Counted from the first letter of the stretch, positions 1 through 9,762 are shown. The stretch: 64,000 bases of DNA from Pseudomonadota bacterium (GCA_021805725.1 JAJZEH010000110.1:62001-126000); one strand, 5' to 3'. The notes: generated by a model from the letters alone, not told the origin. Numbers and translations: made by a program.

Positions 1-226
1 CCTTGAGGATCTTGTTGACCGCATGGCCGATGTGAATGTCCCCGTTGGCGTACGGGGGGCCGTCGTGGAGGGTAAAGCGGGGACGCCCGGCGCAGTGGTC
101 GCGGAGTTTGCGGTAACGCTGCTGTTGTTGCCACGAGGCAAGCCAGACGGGTTCCCGTTTGGCAAGGTCGGCCCGCATCGGAAAAGGCGTTTCAAGCAGA
201 TTGAGCGTTTTTTTGAAATCGGTCAT
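1..226 (-). CDS. ileS: Isoleucyl-tRNA synthetase, N-terminal fragment
   Basis: Charges tRNA-Ile with isoleucine in the cytoplasm. Only the first 75 codons lie in the window; the gene runs off the left edge. The translation starts [20 protein letters not shown] and reaches the class I signature: [16 protein letters not shown] contains the ATP-binding HIGH motif at about residues 64-67. Its ATG overlaps the TGA of ribF by four bases (ATGA), the usual ribF-ileS arrangement, so the two are probably translationally coupled. The family is about 930 residues long. The call is secure although most of the protein is unseen. Confidence 0.95.
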   Translation of the reverse strand, partial: MTDFKKTLNLLETPFPMRADLAKREPVWLASWQQQQRYRKLRDHCAGRPRFTLHDGPPYANGDIHIGHAVNKILK

Positions 227-1164
227 GTCGTAGGGTCAGTCGCTTGCGCAAAATAGTCCCGGGCAGCCGCCGCATCACGCGCCATCTGCCGGGTCATGGT
301 TTCCAGGCTGTCAAACTGCACTTCATCGCGAATCTTGTGCATAAAGTGCACATGAATTCTGGTGCCATAAATCGTGCCGTCAAAGTCAAACAGATGCACT
401 TCCAGCAACCACTCGCCGCTGCTGCTGACGGTGGGGCGCGTTCCCAGGCTGGCTACCCCGATCCGGAGTTGCGGCCCCAATCCGCTGACGGTCACGGCAA
501 AGATCCCTGAGAGCGGAGAGACGCGCCTGTTGAGCCTGATGTTTGCCGTGGGATATCCCAGCGTCCGCCCCAGCTGTTGCCCGGTGCCGACCCGGCCGCT
601 CATGAAAAAAGGGCGTCCCAGCAATTGCCGGGCCAGATCCATGTGCCCTCCGGCCAGGGCCTCGCGTACCCCACTGCTGGAGACGCGCTGCCCTGCAGCC
701 ATGATGCTGGAAAGCGCGAAGCATTCAAATCCCTGTGCCGTGCCAGCACGCTGTAATGTTTCGAAATCGCCGGAACGCTGGGCGCCAAAGCGAAAATCGT
801 CACCCACCAGCAGCCAGCGTGTCTGTAGTCTTTGAACCAGCCATGCCGAGATGAACGCATCGGCGGGCATGGCGGCGAGGGCCCGGTTAAAGCGCAGGAC
901 GCTGACCTGCTCGATGCCCGCTGCCTCCAGCAATTCCAGTTTTTCGCGCAGGGTGGTCAACCTCGGAGGCGCTTCATTCGGCGAAAAGAATTCGCGCGGA
1001 TGCGGCTCGAAAGTCACGACGCCCGTAGCCAGTCCAAGCGAATGGGCGGCCACTCGCAGGGCGTGCAACATCGCCTGGTGTCCCAGATGGACGCCATCGA
1101 AATTTCCGATGGTCAGAGCCATGGGTCTGTCGCTAACGGCTGGGGTTCCCAGGTGGATGCGCAT
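223..1164 (-). CDS. ribF: Bifunctional riboflavin kinase / FAD synthetase
   Basis: Phosphorylates riboflavin to FMN and adenylylates FMN to FAD. The 313-residue product matches the usual family length. The N-terminal nucleotidyltransferase part carries [17 protein letters not shown] (GNFDGVHxGH, about residues 18-27), and the C-terminal kinase part carries [12 protein letters not shown] chose the ATG at 1164 ([14 protein letters not shown]). The frame stays open for another 160 codons upstream, but that stretch is low-complexity and lies opposite the TauE-type gene. No strong ribosome binding site is visible, so the exact start is less certain than the identity. It leads directly into ileS. 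Confidence 0.93.
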   Translation of the reverse strand: MRIHLGTPAVSDRPMALTIGNFDGVHLGHQAMLHALRVAAHSLGLATGVVTFEPHPREFFSPNEAPPRLTTLREKLELLEAAGIEQVSVLRFNRALAAMPADAFISAWLVQRLQTRWLLVGDDFRFGAQRSGDFETLQRAGTAQGFECFALSSIMAAGQRVSSSGVREALAGGHMDLARQLLGRPFFMSGRVGTGQQLGRTLGYPTANIRLNRRVSPLSGIFAVTVSGLGPQLRIGVASLGTRPTVSSSGEWLLEVHLFDFDGTIYGTRIHVHFMHKIRDEVQFDSLETMTRQMARDAAAARDYFAQATDPTT

Positions 1165-1241
1165 GACGCTGGCAGGCAAAGCGTTGATTCTATCGTCAAT
1201 GGGCACGGTTCTGCCACTGCGGCGAACCCGGTGCGCCTTGT

Positions 1242-2000
1242 TTAGAAAAGCAGCCTGGCGGAGATGAGCAGCAGTAGGGTGGCCAGCAACGGTCGCGACA
1301 GTTTTTCCGGAATATGGGCGTTGAGGTGCGACCCTAACCAGATTCCCGGGATGGAGCCCAGCAACAGGTTGGCCAGGAGTCCGGTGTTGACGTGACCCAG
1401 GGATAGATGCCCCAGGCCCGCCAGCAGGGTGAGGGGGACGGCATGGGCGATGTCGGTGCCGACGATCCTGGAAATGGGCATTTTGGGATAGAGGGCAATC
1501 AGGACGGCTGTTCCCACGGCACCCGCTCCCACCGAGGAGATCGTCACCAGCATCCCGATCAGTGCCCCCAGTGCGATGGTCAGGGCCGGCGGCCGGGGCG
1601 CATCGGCAGGCTGCAGGGCGCAGGGCATGCCGCGCAAGCCGCACAGCAGCGCGATGGCAGTGAGCACCAGCGCAATACCCAGGCCATACCTGAAAAAAGC
1701 ATCGTAGGTGTGCAGCGATTTGAATTCCCGCAACAGCCCCAGGGTCAGGACTGTGGCGGGCGCGCTTCCCAGAATCAGCAGCCTCACGGCTTTCCAGTCC
1801 ACATTGTCCTTGCGGCTATGGACCCAGACGCCGCTGGCCTTGGTTGCCGCGGCATAGAGCAGGTCGGTTCCCACGGCGGTGGAGGGAGGGATGCCGAATA
1901 CCATCACCAGAAGGGGGGTCATCAGCGAACCGCCTCCCACTCCCGTCACCCCTACCAGAAATCCGCCGAGCAATCCCGAAATCGCATAAGACCATTCCAT
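1242..2000 (-). CDS. TauE/SafE family membrane transporter
   Basis: Probable anion exporter of the inner membrane, in the family that moves sulfite, sulfoacetate and related organosulfur anions. The 252-residue product is almost entirely hydrophobic with about eight membrane segments. It has the family's N-terminal glycine-rich repeat (GGFLVGVTGVGGGSLMTPLL) and the second-half counterpart GMLVTISSVGAGAVGTAVL. The ATG at 2000 has AAGGGTG about six bases upstream, so I prefer it to an in-frame ATG 17 codons earlier. It is divergent from cysB across a 119-base AT-rich gap, which suggests a sulfur-related role under CysB control. The substrate cannot be read from the sequence. Confidence 0.85.
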   Translation of the reverse strand: MEWSYAISGLLGGFLVGVTGVGGGSLMTPLLVMVFGIPPSTAVGTDLLYAAATKASGVWVHSRKDNVDWKAVRLLILGSAPATVLTLGLLREFKSLHTYDAFFRYGLGIALVLTAIALLCGLRGMPCALQPADAPRPPALTIALGALIGMLVTISSVGAGAVGTAVLIALYPKMPISRIVGTDIAHAVPLTLLAGLGHLSLGHVNTGLLANLLLGSIPGIWLGSHLNAHIPEKLSRPLLATLLLLISARLLF

Positions 2001-2119
2001 AAAACACCCTTGGCGCCTTGAGCGCACAACCTGAGTCAGCCATGTTAACAACGAGCCTATAGATATATTAAGTAATATTGTGTTAGCTTTATGTAACTTG
2101 AAGTTCTATGGAGGGCCTC
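2001..2119. promoter_or_regulatory. Divergent promoter/operator region between the TauE-type gene and cysB
   Basis: This 119-base gap is much richer in A+T than its surroundings from about 2055 to 2100. It holds a perfect inverted repeat, ATATTA-AG-TAATAT (2065-2078), and the short repeat GTTA-N8-TAAC (2082-2097). LysR-type regulators usually bind such AT-rich dyads between divergent promoters and repress their own gene. I cannot assign a single convincing -35/-10 pair. The cysB ribosome binding site GGAGG lies at 2110-2114. Confidence 0.5.
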
Positions 2120-3067
2120 ATGAAGCTCCAACAGTTGCGTTACCTGGTTGAAGTTGCGCAGTCCGGTTTGAACGTTTCACAGGCCGCTGAGAACCTGCAT
2201 ACCTCCCAGCCCGGGGTCAGCAAGCAGATTCGCCTGCTGGAAGACGAGTTGGGGGTGGATATTTTTGTGCGCAACGGCAAACGCGTGGTGAGCGTGACAG
2301 AGCCGGGTCGACATATCCTGGCCATTGCAGAGCGTGTCCTGCTGGAAGCCAAAAACCTGAAGGAAGCCGGCCGGGAATTCAGCAGCCAGTTTACGGGAAC
2401 CCTGACGATCGCCACGACGCATACGCAGGCGCGTTATGTGCTGCCGAAGGTGGTCGCGCAGTTTTCCGAGCGTTATCCCCTGGTCAAGTTGACGCTGCAT
2501 CAAGGCAACCCCATCAACGTGGCCGAGGAGGTGGTTTCGGGTCGGGCCGACCTTGCCATTGCCACCGAGGGCCTGGACCAGTTTGCCGACTTGCGGGTTC
2601 TGCCTTGCTACCAGTGGAATCGCAGCATCGTGGTGACGCCGGGGCATCCCCTGCTGGAGCGGCCCAAGCCGACTCTTGAGGAGTTGGCAGCATTTCCGCT
2701 CATCACCTACGACTTTGCCTTTACCGGGCGCTCAAAAATCAACCAGTCCTTCGAGCGTCACGGCCTCACGCCCAATGTGGTGCTGACGGCATTGGATTCG
2801 GATGTGATCAAGACTTATGTGGAGCTGGGGATGGGCGTGGGGATCATTGCGACCATGGCATTTGACCCGGCCCGGGACCAGGGGCTGCGAGCCCTGGACG
2901 TGAGCCATTTGTTCGAAAACAGCACGACGCGGGTGGGCATCAGGCGCGGGGCCTTTCTGCGACAGTACACCTTTGACTTCATCGCGCTGTTTGCACCCCA
3001 TCTGGACAAGGCGGTGGTGCAGCAGGCGCTGGAGGGCGACGAGCCCGATTCAGGCGCCGTTTTTTGA
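2120..3067 (+). CDS. cysB: LysR-type transcriptional regulator CysB
   Basis: Regulator of sulfate assimilation and cysteine synthesis genes; in known CysB proteins the inducer is N-acetylserine or O-acetylserine. The 315-residue product starts MKLQQLRYLVEVAQSGLNVS. It has the winged helix-turn-helix (AAENLHTSQPGVSKQIRLLE, about residues 25-44) followed by the two-lobed effector domain, including TIATTHTQARYVLPKVV, typical of the CysB/Cbl branch. I start it at 2120 because GGAGG sits five bases upstream; an ATG at 2108 is part of that site. Its end overlaps the convergent murJ by 18 bases. Confidence 0.93.
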   Translation: MKLQQLRYLVEVAQSGLNVSQAAENLHTSQPGVSKQIRLLEDELGVDIFVRNGKRVVSVTEPGRHILAIAERVLLEAKNLKEAGREFSSQFTGTLTIATTHTQARYVLPKVVAQFSERYPLVKLTLHQGNPINVAEEVVSGRADLAIATEGLDQFADLRVLPCYQWNRSIVVTPGHPLLERPKPTLEELAAFPLITYDFAFTGRSKINQSFERHGLTPNVVLTALDSDVIKTYVELGMGVGIIATMAFDPARDQGLRALDVSHLFENSTTRVGIRRGAFLRQYTFDFIALFAPHLDKAVVQQALEGDEPDSGAVF

Positions 3068-4585
3068 AAAATCCTTGAAGCGAATGCCCATCAGCCAGAG
3101 CATTGCAAAGTAGGAGGCTGCAGCAGCGGCCAGCAGCGGCGCCAGGGCCATGGCGTGTTCCAGGCTCGATCCCGTCAGCCAGCGCGACTGGGTGCCCTGG
3201 AAAAACGTCAAAACCAGGGCCATGACCCCAAGTGCCAGGGCAAGCTTGGCCAGAAACAGCCCCCAGCCGGGGCGGGGCCTGTAGAGTCCGCGGCGGCGCA
3301 ACCCGTGGTAGAGCAGGGTGGCATTGAGACAGGCGCCCAGACCGGTGGCCAGGGCGAGTCCGGCATGCTGAAACAGGTTCATGAACAGGACGTTCATGAG
3401 CTGGGTGACACCCAGCACCAGAATGGCGATTTTGACCGGCGTCTTGATGTTTTGACGCGCATAGAAACCAGGTGCCAGGATCTTGACTGCAATGAGCCCC
3501 GTCAATCCCAGGCTGTAGGCCATGAGGGCATTGCGCACCATCAGGACGTCGTGCGCCTGGAAGGCGCCACGAAAGAACAGGGTGGACACCAGCGGGACTC
3601 CGGCCACGGCCATCGCGACGGCGGCAGGCAGGGTCAGCACCAGGGTCAGGCGCAGCCCCCAGTCCAGCAGGTCGGAGTAACGGACCTCATCGCCGGCTGC
3701 ATGGTGGGTGACGAGGCTGGGCAGCAGGATGGTGCCCAGCGCGGCGCCCAGAAGCCCGGTGGGAAACTCCATCAACCGATCTGCATAAAACAGCCAGGAC
3801 ACGCTTCCCGTTGGAAGGTAGGAGGCAAAGATGGTGCTGATCAGCAGGCTGATTTGACCCACCGAGACGCCGATTACGGCAGGCCCCATCAGCTTCAGGA
3901 CGCGCAGCAGCCCCGGTTCATGCAGGTTCCAGCGCAGTCGGGGCAGCATGTGGATGCGGTGCAGGAAGGGCCACTGAAACGCCAGTTGTAACGCACCGCC
4001 CACCAGGGCTCCCCAGGCCAGCGCCATGATGGGCTGTTCAAACCAGGGTGCGGCCACGAGGGCGAAGAAGATGAACGACAGATTGAGCAGTACGGGGGTG
4101 AATGCAGGAACCCAGAACCGGTTCCAGGTGTTGAGTATCCCTGCGGACAGTGACACCAGGGCGATGAAGAAAATGTAGGGAAAAGTGACGCGCAGCAACT
4201 GCGTGGTGATGGCAAATTTGCCTGGGTCCGATTCAAAACCGGGTGCCGACAGCGCCACCACCTGGGGGGCAAACAACACGCCCAGAATGCTGGTCAGCAG
4301 GACGGCAACCGTCAGGGCGGTGGCCACGTGATCGATCAACCGGCGAGCGGACGCTTCACCCTGTCGCGTTTTGGCCGAGGCCAGAATGGGGACGAAGGCT
4401 TGCGAAAAGGCGCCCTCGGCAAACAGCCTGCGCAACAGGTTGGGAATGCGAAAGGCGACGAAAAAGGCATCCGTCAGGCCGCCCGCGCCAAAAACATGGG
4501 CCACTGCCGCATCCCGGATAAATCCGAGGATCCGTGAGAGCAGCGTCATGCCGCTGGTATGGGCCAGAGCTTTGAGGAGGTTCAT
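3050..4585 (-). CDS. murJ: Lipid II flippase MurJ (MviN)
   Basis: Moves the peptidoglycan precursor lipid II across the inner membrane. The 511-residue product has about 14 predicted membrane segments and begins MNLLKALAHTSGMTLLSRIL. The family signature GFIRDAAVAHVFGAGGLTDAFFVAFRIPNLLRRLFAEGAF is near the N terminus (about residues 21-60) and includes the arginines of the transport cavity. It converges on cysB with an 18-base overlap and diverges from rpsT. Length and motifs leave little room for another assignment. Confidence 0.96.
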   Translation of the reverse strand: MNLLKALAHTSGMTLLSRILGFIRDAAVAHVFGAGGLTDAFFVAFRIPNLLRRLFAEGAFSQAFVPILASAKTRQGEASARRLIDHVATALTVAVLLTSILGVLFAPQVVALSAPGFESDPGKFAITTQLLRVTFPYIFFIALVSLSAGILNTWNRFWVPAFTPVLLNLSFIFFALVAAPWFEQPIMALAWGALVGGALQLAFQWPFLHRIHMLPRLRWNLHEPGLLRVLKLMGPAVIGVSVGQISLLISTIFASYLPTGSVSWLFYADRLMEFPTGLLGAALGTILLPSLVTHHAAGDEVRYSDLLDWGLRLTLVLTLPAAVAMAVAGVPLVSTLFFRGAFQAHDVLMVRNALMAYSLGLTGLIAVKILAPGFYARQNIKTPVKIAILVLGVTQLMNVLFMNLFQHAGLALATGLGACLNATLLYHGLRRRGLYRPRPGWGLFLAKLALALGVMALVLTFFQGTQSRWLTGSSLEHAMALAPLLAAAAASYFAMLWLMGIRFKDFSKNGA

Positions 4586-4610
4586 GGGGCTGCGGCAAGG
4601 GTAACACAGA

Positions 4611-4639
4611 TTGATTTTCTCCAGAAAATCACATAGAAT
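4611..4639 (+). promoter_or_regulatory. Sigma-70 type promoter of rpsT
   Basis: TTGATT (4611-4616) and TAGAAT (4634-4639) are separated by exactly 17 bases, a strong match to the housekeeping consensus. Transcription would begin near 4646, leaving a leader of about 70 bases before rpsT. An eight-base inverted repeat, GATTTTCT-CC-AGAAAATC (4613-4630), overlaps the -35 and spacer; whether it is an operator is unknown. Confidence 0.72.
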
Positions 4640-4714
4640 CTCCGGTTTTCCACCAAAACATATACGTGGAGCGCGTCGTCGACAGGCCGCTCCCGGTTAC
4701 AGGAGCCTTCTCAA

Positions 4715-4981
4715 ATGGCAAATTCCGCACAGGCCGAAAAACGGGCCCGACAAGCCGAAGCGCAGCGCGCTCACAACATGTCCTTGCGCTCCACCCTGCG
4801 TACCGCGGTCAAGAAGGTGCGCAAGGCCGTGGCTGCGGGAGACAAGGGTGCAGCCCAGACGGTGTTTCAGGCGGCAACCAGCACCATTGATCGCATCGCT
4901 GACAAGAAGATCATTCACAAGAACATGGCTGCTCGCACCAAGAGCCGCCTGTCTGCAGCCGTCAAGGGCATGGCCGCCTAG
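4715..4981 (+). CDS. rpsT: 30S ribosomal protein S20
   Basis: Small basic protein that binds 16S rRNA early in 30S assembly. The 88-residue product ([20 protein letters not shown], then [20 protein letters not shown]) has the normal length, composition and C-terminal signature. A ribosome binding site AGGAG precedes the ATG. It appears to be a single-gene unit with its own promoter at 4611-4639 and a hairpin terminator at 5019-5047. Known rpsT genes are autoregulated at translation; nothing here proves that. Confidence 0.97.
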   Translation: MANSAQAEKRARQAEAQRAHNMSLRSTLRTAVKKVRKAVAAGDKGAAQTVFQAATSTIDRIADKKIIHKNMAARTKSRLSAAVKGMAA

Positions 4982-5018
4982 TCTGCGACGACACGACGAA
5001 GTACGGCAGGAATAGGGC

Positions 5019-5047
5019 GGCGGCGATAGCAATATCGCCGCCGATTT
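5019..5047 (+). terminator. Hairpin terminator after rpsT
   Basis: GGCGGCGATA (5019-5028) pairs perfectly with TATCGCCGCC (5033-5042) around a GCAA tetraloop, a stable GNRA loop. It is followed by GATTTCATTT, a broken T-run. The ten-pair G+C-rich stem and position 37 bases after the stop support termination; the weak T-run makes efficiency uncertain. Confidence 0.7.
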
Positions 5048-5087
5048 CATTTGGAAAGCGCGTCCGTCGCGCAGCAGGGATCGCTTC

Positions 5088-6260
5088 ATGAGCCACTTGA
5101 TGAACACTTATGCAAGGTTGCCCATCGCGTTTACGCGGGGTGAAGGGGTTTGGCTGTGGGATGAAGCGGGGCGTCGCTACCTGGATGCGCTGGCCGGAAT
5201 TGCCGTCAACGGCCTGGGGCACGCGCATCCCCGGCTGGTTCAGGCAATCGCCGATCAGGCGGGCCAATTGATCCACACCTCAAACATCTACCGCGTGTTG
5301 CGCCAAGAGCAGTTGGCAGACCGGCTTTGCGAGCTATCGGGAATGGCGCAGGCCTTCTTCTGCAGCTCGGGCGCAGAAGCCAATGAGGCCGCCATCAAGC
5401 TGGCGCGCCTGTACGGGCATCAACGGGGGGTGGAAGTTCCCACCATCGTCGTCATGGAAAAAGCCTGGCACGGCCGCACCATCGCCACCCTGTCCGCCAC
5501 AGGAAGCCGCAAGGCCCAGGCAGGATTTGAGCCGCTGGTGGCGGGCTTCGTCCGCGTGCCTTACAACGACCTGGATGCCGTGCGGGCCGTGGCCGAACAC
5601 AATCGCAACATCGTTGCCGTATTGCTGGAGCCCATTCAGGGCGAGGGCGGCATCAACGTGGCGGACATCGCCTATCAGCAGGGGCTACACGCCCTATGCA
5701 GGGAACGCGGCTGGTTGTACATGCTCGATGAGGTGCAATCCGGCATTGGCAGGACGGGTAGCTGGTTTGCCTTCGAGCATGCCGGCGTCAAACCCGACGT
5801 CATGGCGCTGGCCAAGGGCCTGGGGTCCGGCGTGCCCATCGGTGCATGCCTGGCAGACGGTGCTGCGGCAGACGTGTTCAAGCCGGGCAACCACGGCACG
5901 ACTTTTGGCGGCGGACCGCTGGTTTGTGCTGCGGCGCTGGCAACGCTCGACATCATGGTCGACCAGGGCCTGTTGGCGAATGCCGCACGCCAGGGGGCAC
6001 GCCTCAAGGGCGCCCTTGAGGCGGGGCTGAAAGGCGTCGCGGGTGTCATGGAGATTCGCGGGCAGGGGCTCATGCTGGGCATCGAACTGGATCGGCCCTG
6101 TGGAGAAATCGTGAAGCAGGCACTGGAACAGGCCCTGCTGGTCAATGTCACCTCTGACAAGGTGGTGCGCCTCCTGCCGCCGCTGATTCTGGAAGACGGG
6201 CACGCCGATCAGATTGCCGCGATCCTGATCCCCCTCGTCAAACGCTTTCTGGGTGCCTGA
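5088..6260 (+). CDS. argD: Acetylornithine aminotransferase
   Basis: PLP enzyme that makes N-acetylornithine in arginine synthesis; many homologs also act in lysine synthesis. The 390-residue product is a class III aminotransferase: FFCSSGAEANEAAIKLAR binds the cofactor phosphate, LDEVQSGIGRTG holds the Asp that pairs with the pyridine nitrogen, and ALAKGLGSGVPIGA holds the Schiff-base lysine (K243). It starts MSHLMNTYARLPIAF; the ATG four codons on (MNTYARL) is an alternative. argF follows two bases after its stop, so argD-argF-argG is probably one operon. Confidence 0.94.
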   Translation: MSHLMNTYARLPIAFTRGEGVWLWDEAGRRYLDALAGIAVNGLGHAHPRLVQAIADQAGQLIHTSNIYRVLRQEQLADRLCELSGMAQAFFCSSGAEANEAAIKLARLYGHQRGVEVPTIVVMEKAWHGRTIATLSATGSRKAQAGFEPLVAGFVRVPYNDLDAVRAVAEHNRNIVAVLLEPIQGEGGINVADIAYQQGLHALCRERGWLYMLDEVQSGIGRTGSWFAFEHAGVKPDVMALAKGLGSGVPIGACLADGAAADVFKPGNHGTTFGGGPLVCAAALATLDIMVDQGLLANAARQGARLKGALEAGLKGVAGVMEIRGQGLMLGIELDRPCGEIVKQALEQALLVNVTSDKVVRLLPPLILEDGHADQIAAILIPLVKRFLGA

Positions 6261-6262
6261 TC

Positions 6263-7180
6263 GTGAAACATTTCCTGCAGTTCAAGGATTTCACGCGCGA
6301 GGAATTCGAATACCTGTTCGAACGCACCCGGTTGATCAAGGCCATGTTCAAGGCCTACACCATCTACCATCCGCTCAAGGACCGCATGCTGGCCATGGTG
6401 TTCGAAAAGCAGAGCACGCGCACAAGGGTTTCGTTTGAGGCGGGCATTCACCAGCTGGGGGGCTCTTCGATCAATCTCACCACGGGCGAGACCCAGTTGG
6501 GTCGGGGCGAACCCATCGAGGACGTGGCGAGGGTCATCTCGCGCATGGTGGACCTCGTCATGATCCGCACCTTTGACCAGTCCATCATCGAGCGGTTTGC
6601 TGCCTACTCCCGCGTTCCGGTGATCAATGGATTGACCAACCAATACCATCCCTGTCAGATCCTGGCCGATGTGTTCACCTACATTGAACACCGTGGTTCC
6701 ATTACCGGCAAGACGGTGGCATGGATTGGTGACGGCAACAACATGTGCAGCACCTGGTTGCAGGCCGCAGCCATATTCAATTTCCAACTGCATGTGGCTG
6801 CCCCTGAAGGCTATGCCATCAACACCAGTTTGATCGCTTCCCATGAGCTGCCCCACCTCACCACCTTTGCCGACCCCATGAAAGCCGCACGCGATGCGGA
6901 CCTGGTGACCACCGACGTGTGGACCAGCATGGGCTTTGAGTCGGAAACGGATGAGCGCAAGCGGGATTTTGTCGATTTTCAGGTGGACGCCGAGATGATG
7001 TCGGTGGCGCGCCGCGATGCGTTGTTCATGCACTGCCTGCCGGCCCATCGTGGCGAGGAAGTCTCGGCGGAAGTACTGGAAGGGCCTCAAAGCGTCGTTT
7101 GGGACGAGGCTGAAAACCGGATGCATGCCCAGAAAGCCCTGATGGAATATCTGATACTGGGCCAGGTGGCCCAACACTAA
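6263..7180 (+). CDS. argF: Ornithine carbamoyltransferase
   Basis: Joins carbamoyl phosphate and ornithine to give citrulline. The 305-residue product has all the signature sites: STRTR (residues 51-55) for carbamoyl phosphate, HPCQ (129-132), DVWTSMG, and HCLPAHRG (257-264) with the ornithine-binding cysteine. The start is GTG, two bases after the argD stop, consistent with coupled translation in argDFG. Motif spacing and length are those of the anabolic enzyme. Confidence 0.96.
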   Translation: MKHFLQFKDFTREEFEYLFERTRLIKAMFKAYTIYHPLKDRMLAMVFEKQSTRTRVSFEAGIHQLGGSSINLTTGETQLGRGEPIEDVARVISRMVDLVMIRTFDQSIIERFAAYSRVPVINGLTNQYHPCQILADVFTYIEHRGSITGKTVAWIGDGNNMCSTWLQAAAIFNFQLHVAAPEGYAINTSLIASHELPHLTTFADPMKAARDADLVTTDVWTSMGFESETDERKRDFVDFQVDAEMMSVARRDALFMHCLPAHRGEEVSAEVLEGPQSVVWDEAENRMHAQKALMEYLILGQVAQH

Positions 7181-7194
7181 GGACGAATGGATTC

Positions 7195-8412
7195 ATGAGT
7201 GATACCAAGAAAGTGGTGCTGGCCTATTCCGGAGGACTGGATACTTCCGTCATTCTCAAGTGGCTGCAGGACACCTATCAATGTGAGATCGTGACCTTTA
7301 CGGCGGACATCGGGCAGGGTGAAGAACTGGAGCCGGCGCGGATCAAGGCCGAGAAATTCGGCATCAAGCAGATCTATATTGACGACCTGCGCGAAGAGTT
7401 CGTGCGCGATTTTGTGTTTCCCATGTTTCGCGCCAACGCGGTTTATGAGGGAGAGTACCTGCTGGGTACCAGCATAGCCCGCCCCCTGATTGCCAAGCGC
7501 CAGATCGAGATTGCACGCGAGACCGGTGCCGATGCGGTGTCGCATGGCGCTACTGGCAAGGGCAACGATCAGGTGCGCTTCGAGCTCGGTTATTATGCCC
7601 TGGAGCCCGGCATCAAGGTGATTGCCCCCTGGCGCGAATGGGACCTCACCTCGCGTGAAAAATTGCTGGCCTACGCCGAAGCTCACGGCATTCCGGTGGA
7701 GATGAAACACAAGACCGGCGGCAGTCCCTACAGCATGGATGCCAACCTGCTGCATATTTCCTACGAGGGGAAGGTGCTCGAGGATCCCTCGCGCGAACCC
7801 GAGGAAGACATGTGGCGTTGGTCCATTTCTCCGGAGGCTGCCCCGGACCAGGCGGAATACCTTGATCTGGAGTTTGCACGCGGTGACGTGGTGGCGCTCA
7901 ATGGCAAACCCATGACGCCCGCTACCGTGCTGACAGAGCTCAATCGCTTGGGTGGAAAGCACGGAATCGGCCGCCTGGACCTGGTGGAAAACCGTTATGT
8001 GGGCATGAAGTCGCGCGGCTGCTACGAAACCCCCGGAGGCAGCATTCTGCTCAAGGCGCACCGCGCCATCGAATCCATCACGCTGGATCGCGAAGTGGCG
8101 CATCTCAAGGATGATCTGATGCCGCGTTATGCCTCACTCATCTACACCGGCTACTGGTGGAGCCCCGAGCGTCATGCCCTGCAGACGCTGATTGATGAAA
8201 CCCAGGTGCACGTCAATGGCTGGGTGCGTGTCAAGCTCTACAAGGGGAATGTCATGGTGGTGGGGCGCGACTCCAAAACGGACTCGCTGTTCGATGCCAA
8301 CATTTCCACCTTTGAAGACGACGGCGGTGCCTACCAGCAGTCGGATGCCGCTGGATTCATCCGTCTCAATGCACTGCGCATGCGCATTGCCGCTCGCCTG
8401 CATCGCAACTGA
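7195..8412 (+). CDS. argG: Argininosuccinate synthase
   Basis: Condenses citrulline and aspartate with ATP, the penultimate step to arginine. The 405-residue product has the N-type PP-loop SGGLDTS (residues 12-18) and the conserved [13 protein letters not shown] and [16 protein letters not shown] segments. It follows argF by 14 bases. argH is not in the window. The short form of about 400 residues is the usual bacterial type. Confidence 0.97.
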   Translation: MSDTKKVVLAYSGGLDTSVILKWLQDTYQCEIVTFTADIGQGEELEPARIKAEKFGIKQIYIDDLREEFVRDFVFPMFRANAVYEGEYLLGTSIARPLIAKRQIEIARETGADAVSHGATGKGNDQVRFELGYYALEPGIKVIAPWREWDLTSREKLLAYAEAHGIPVEMKHKTGGSPYSMDANLLHISYEGKVLEDPSREPEEDMWRWSISPEAAPDQAEYLDLEFARGDVVALNGKPMTPATVLTELNRLGGKHGIGRLDLVENRYVGMKSRGCYETPGGSILLKAHRAIESITLDREVAHLKDDLMPRYASLIYTGYWWSPERHALQTLIDETQVHVNGWVRVKLYKGNVMVVGRDSKTDSLFDANISTFEDDGGAYQQSDAAGFIRLNALRMRIAARLHRN

Positions 8413-8427
8413 TCGGAGAAATTCACC

Positions 8428-8913
8428 ATGCCGTCCTTCGATATCGTCTCGGAAGTGGATAAGCAGGAAGTGCGTAATGCCGTCGAACAGGTCAACCGCG
8501 AAGTCAGCACCCGCTTTGACTTCAAGGGCTCTGATGCACGCGTGGAACAGAGCGAGTATGACCTGACGGTCTATGCCGACGACCCCTTCAAGCTCGACCA
8601 GGTCAAGGAAGTGCTCAACCTCAAACTGGTGAAGCGCGGCATCGACATCCGCGCCCTCGATTTCAAGACGGTGGAGACCATCGGTGGGGGCAAGGTCAAG
8701 CAGGCGGTGGCGGTCAAGGTGGGCGTGGAAACCGAAATGGCGAAAAAAATCGTCAAGCTGCTGAAGGACAGCAAGCTGAAAGTGCAGGGCAGCATCCAGG
8801 GCACGGCCGTGCGCGTGAGCGGGGCCAAGCGCGACAACCTTCAGGAAGCCATCGCCCTCATCAAGTCCAGCGACCTGGGGCTGCCGCTCCAGTTCAACAA
8901 CTTTCGCGACTGA
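8428..8913 (+). CDS. yajQ: YajQ family nucleotide-binding protein (UPF0234)
   Basis: The 161-residue product is a clear member of the YajQ family ([20 protein letters not shown], then TRFDFKGSD and a conserved [10 protein letters not shown]). Members bind nucleic acids or nucleotides, and one in Xanthomonas is a cyclic-di-GMP effector; the function here is unknown. It lies 15 bases after argG and may be in the same transcript. Its stop codon abuts the stop of the convergent rsmI with no base between. Confidence 0.9.
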   Translation: MPSFDIVSEVDKQEVRNAVEQVNREVSTRFDFKGSDARVEQSEYDLTVYADDPFKLDQVKEVLNLKLVKRGIDIRALDFKTVETIGGGKVKQAVAVKVGVETEMAKKIVKLLKDSKLKVQGSIQGTAVRVSGAKRDNLQEAIALIKSSDLGLPLQFNNFRD

Positions 8914-9762
8914 CTACTCGCCCTGGGTCAGTTTCAGGGCGCGTTCGTAGAGCATTTTCCGTCCGGTGCCGGTGACCTGCATGGCAATCCGGACGGCATC
9001 CCCCAAAGACAGTTTTTCCAGCAAGGCCAGCAACAGCGCATCGTGCCGGGCCGGGTCCTGGTCAGCGGGTTGCTCTGCGCCCTCCACGGCCAGCACGAAT
9101 TCCCCCCGTTGGTGATTGGGGTCTGCATCAATCCAGGGCAGCGCTTCGGCCAGTGTGGTGCGATGCACCGTCTCGAACAGCTTGGTCAGCTCACGACCGA
9201 TCACGATGCGCCGCTCTCCCCCCAGCACCTCGGCCAGTGCGGTGAGGCATTCCCGAATGCGGTGCGGGGCTTCATAGAACACCAGGGTCGCCTGCAACCC
9301 CTTGAGGGTTTGCAGTTCACGCGTCCGGGCCCCCGCCTTGACCGGCAGGAAGCCATAAAAGAAGAAGTGCCTGGCGCTGAACCCCGAGGCGGAAAGGAGT
9401 GTGGTCACGGCACTGGGTCCGGGTATGGGCACGACGCGAACCCCCCCTGACAGGGCCTCTTCCACCAGCAAGGCCCCTGGATCGCTGATGGCTGGCGTGC
9501 CCGCATCGCTGATCAGCGCAACAGATAAACCGGATTGCATTTTTTGCATCAGCACTGAACTGGCGCTGCGTTCATTATGCTCATGCAGTGCGGTCAGGGG
9601 AGTGCGAATGCCGTAATGCTGCATCAACAGGCCTGAATTCCGGGTGTCCTCGGCGGCAATCAGGTCCACCGTACGCAGGGTTTCCAGGGCGCGTGCCGAG
9701 ATGTCCTCGCGATGGCCAATGGGCGTGGCCACAATAAACAATGTGCCTGACGGCAGTGACAT
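8914..9762 (-). CDS. rsmI: 16S rRNA (cytidine-1402-2'-O)-methyltransferase
   Basis: Adds the 2'-O-methyl group to C1402 in the 30S decoding centre, using SAM. The 282-residue product starts MSLPSGTLFIVATPIGHRED and has the family's AEDTRNS and SDAGTPAISDPG motifs of the tetrapyrrole-methylase fold. The frame is open further upstream, but the family begins at this methionine. Its ATG and a possible ATG of the divergent yraN share the palindrome CATG (9760-9763). Divergent rsmI and yraN is common in beta- and gammaproteobacteria. Confidence 0.94.
   Translation of the reverse strand: MSLPSGTLFIVATPIGHREDISARALETLRTVDLIAAEDTRNSGLLMQHYGIRTPLTALHEHNERSASSVLMQKMQSGLSVALISDAGTPAISDPGALLVEEALSGGVRVVPIPGPSAVTTLLSASGFSARHFFFYGFLPVKAGARTRELQTLKGLQATLVFYEAPHRIRECLTALAEVLGGERRIVIGRELTKLFETVHRTTLAEALPWIDADPNHQRGEFVLAVEGAEQPADQDPARHDALLLALLEKLSLGDAVRIAMQVTGTGRKMLYERALKLTQGE

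Noticed and set aside
1165..1644. An N-terminal extension of RibF of about 160 residues
   Set aside because: It is arginine- and proline-rich shadow sequence opposite the TauE-type gene and has no counterpart in the family.
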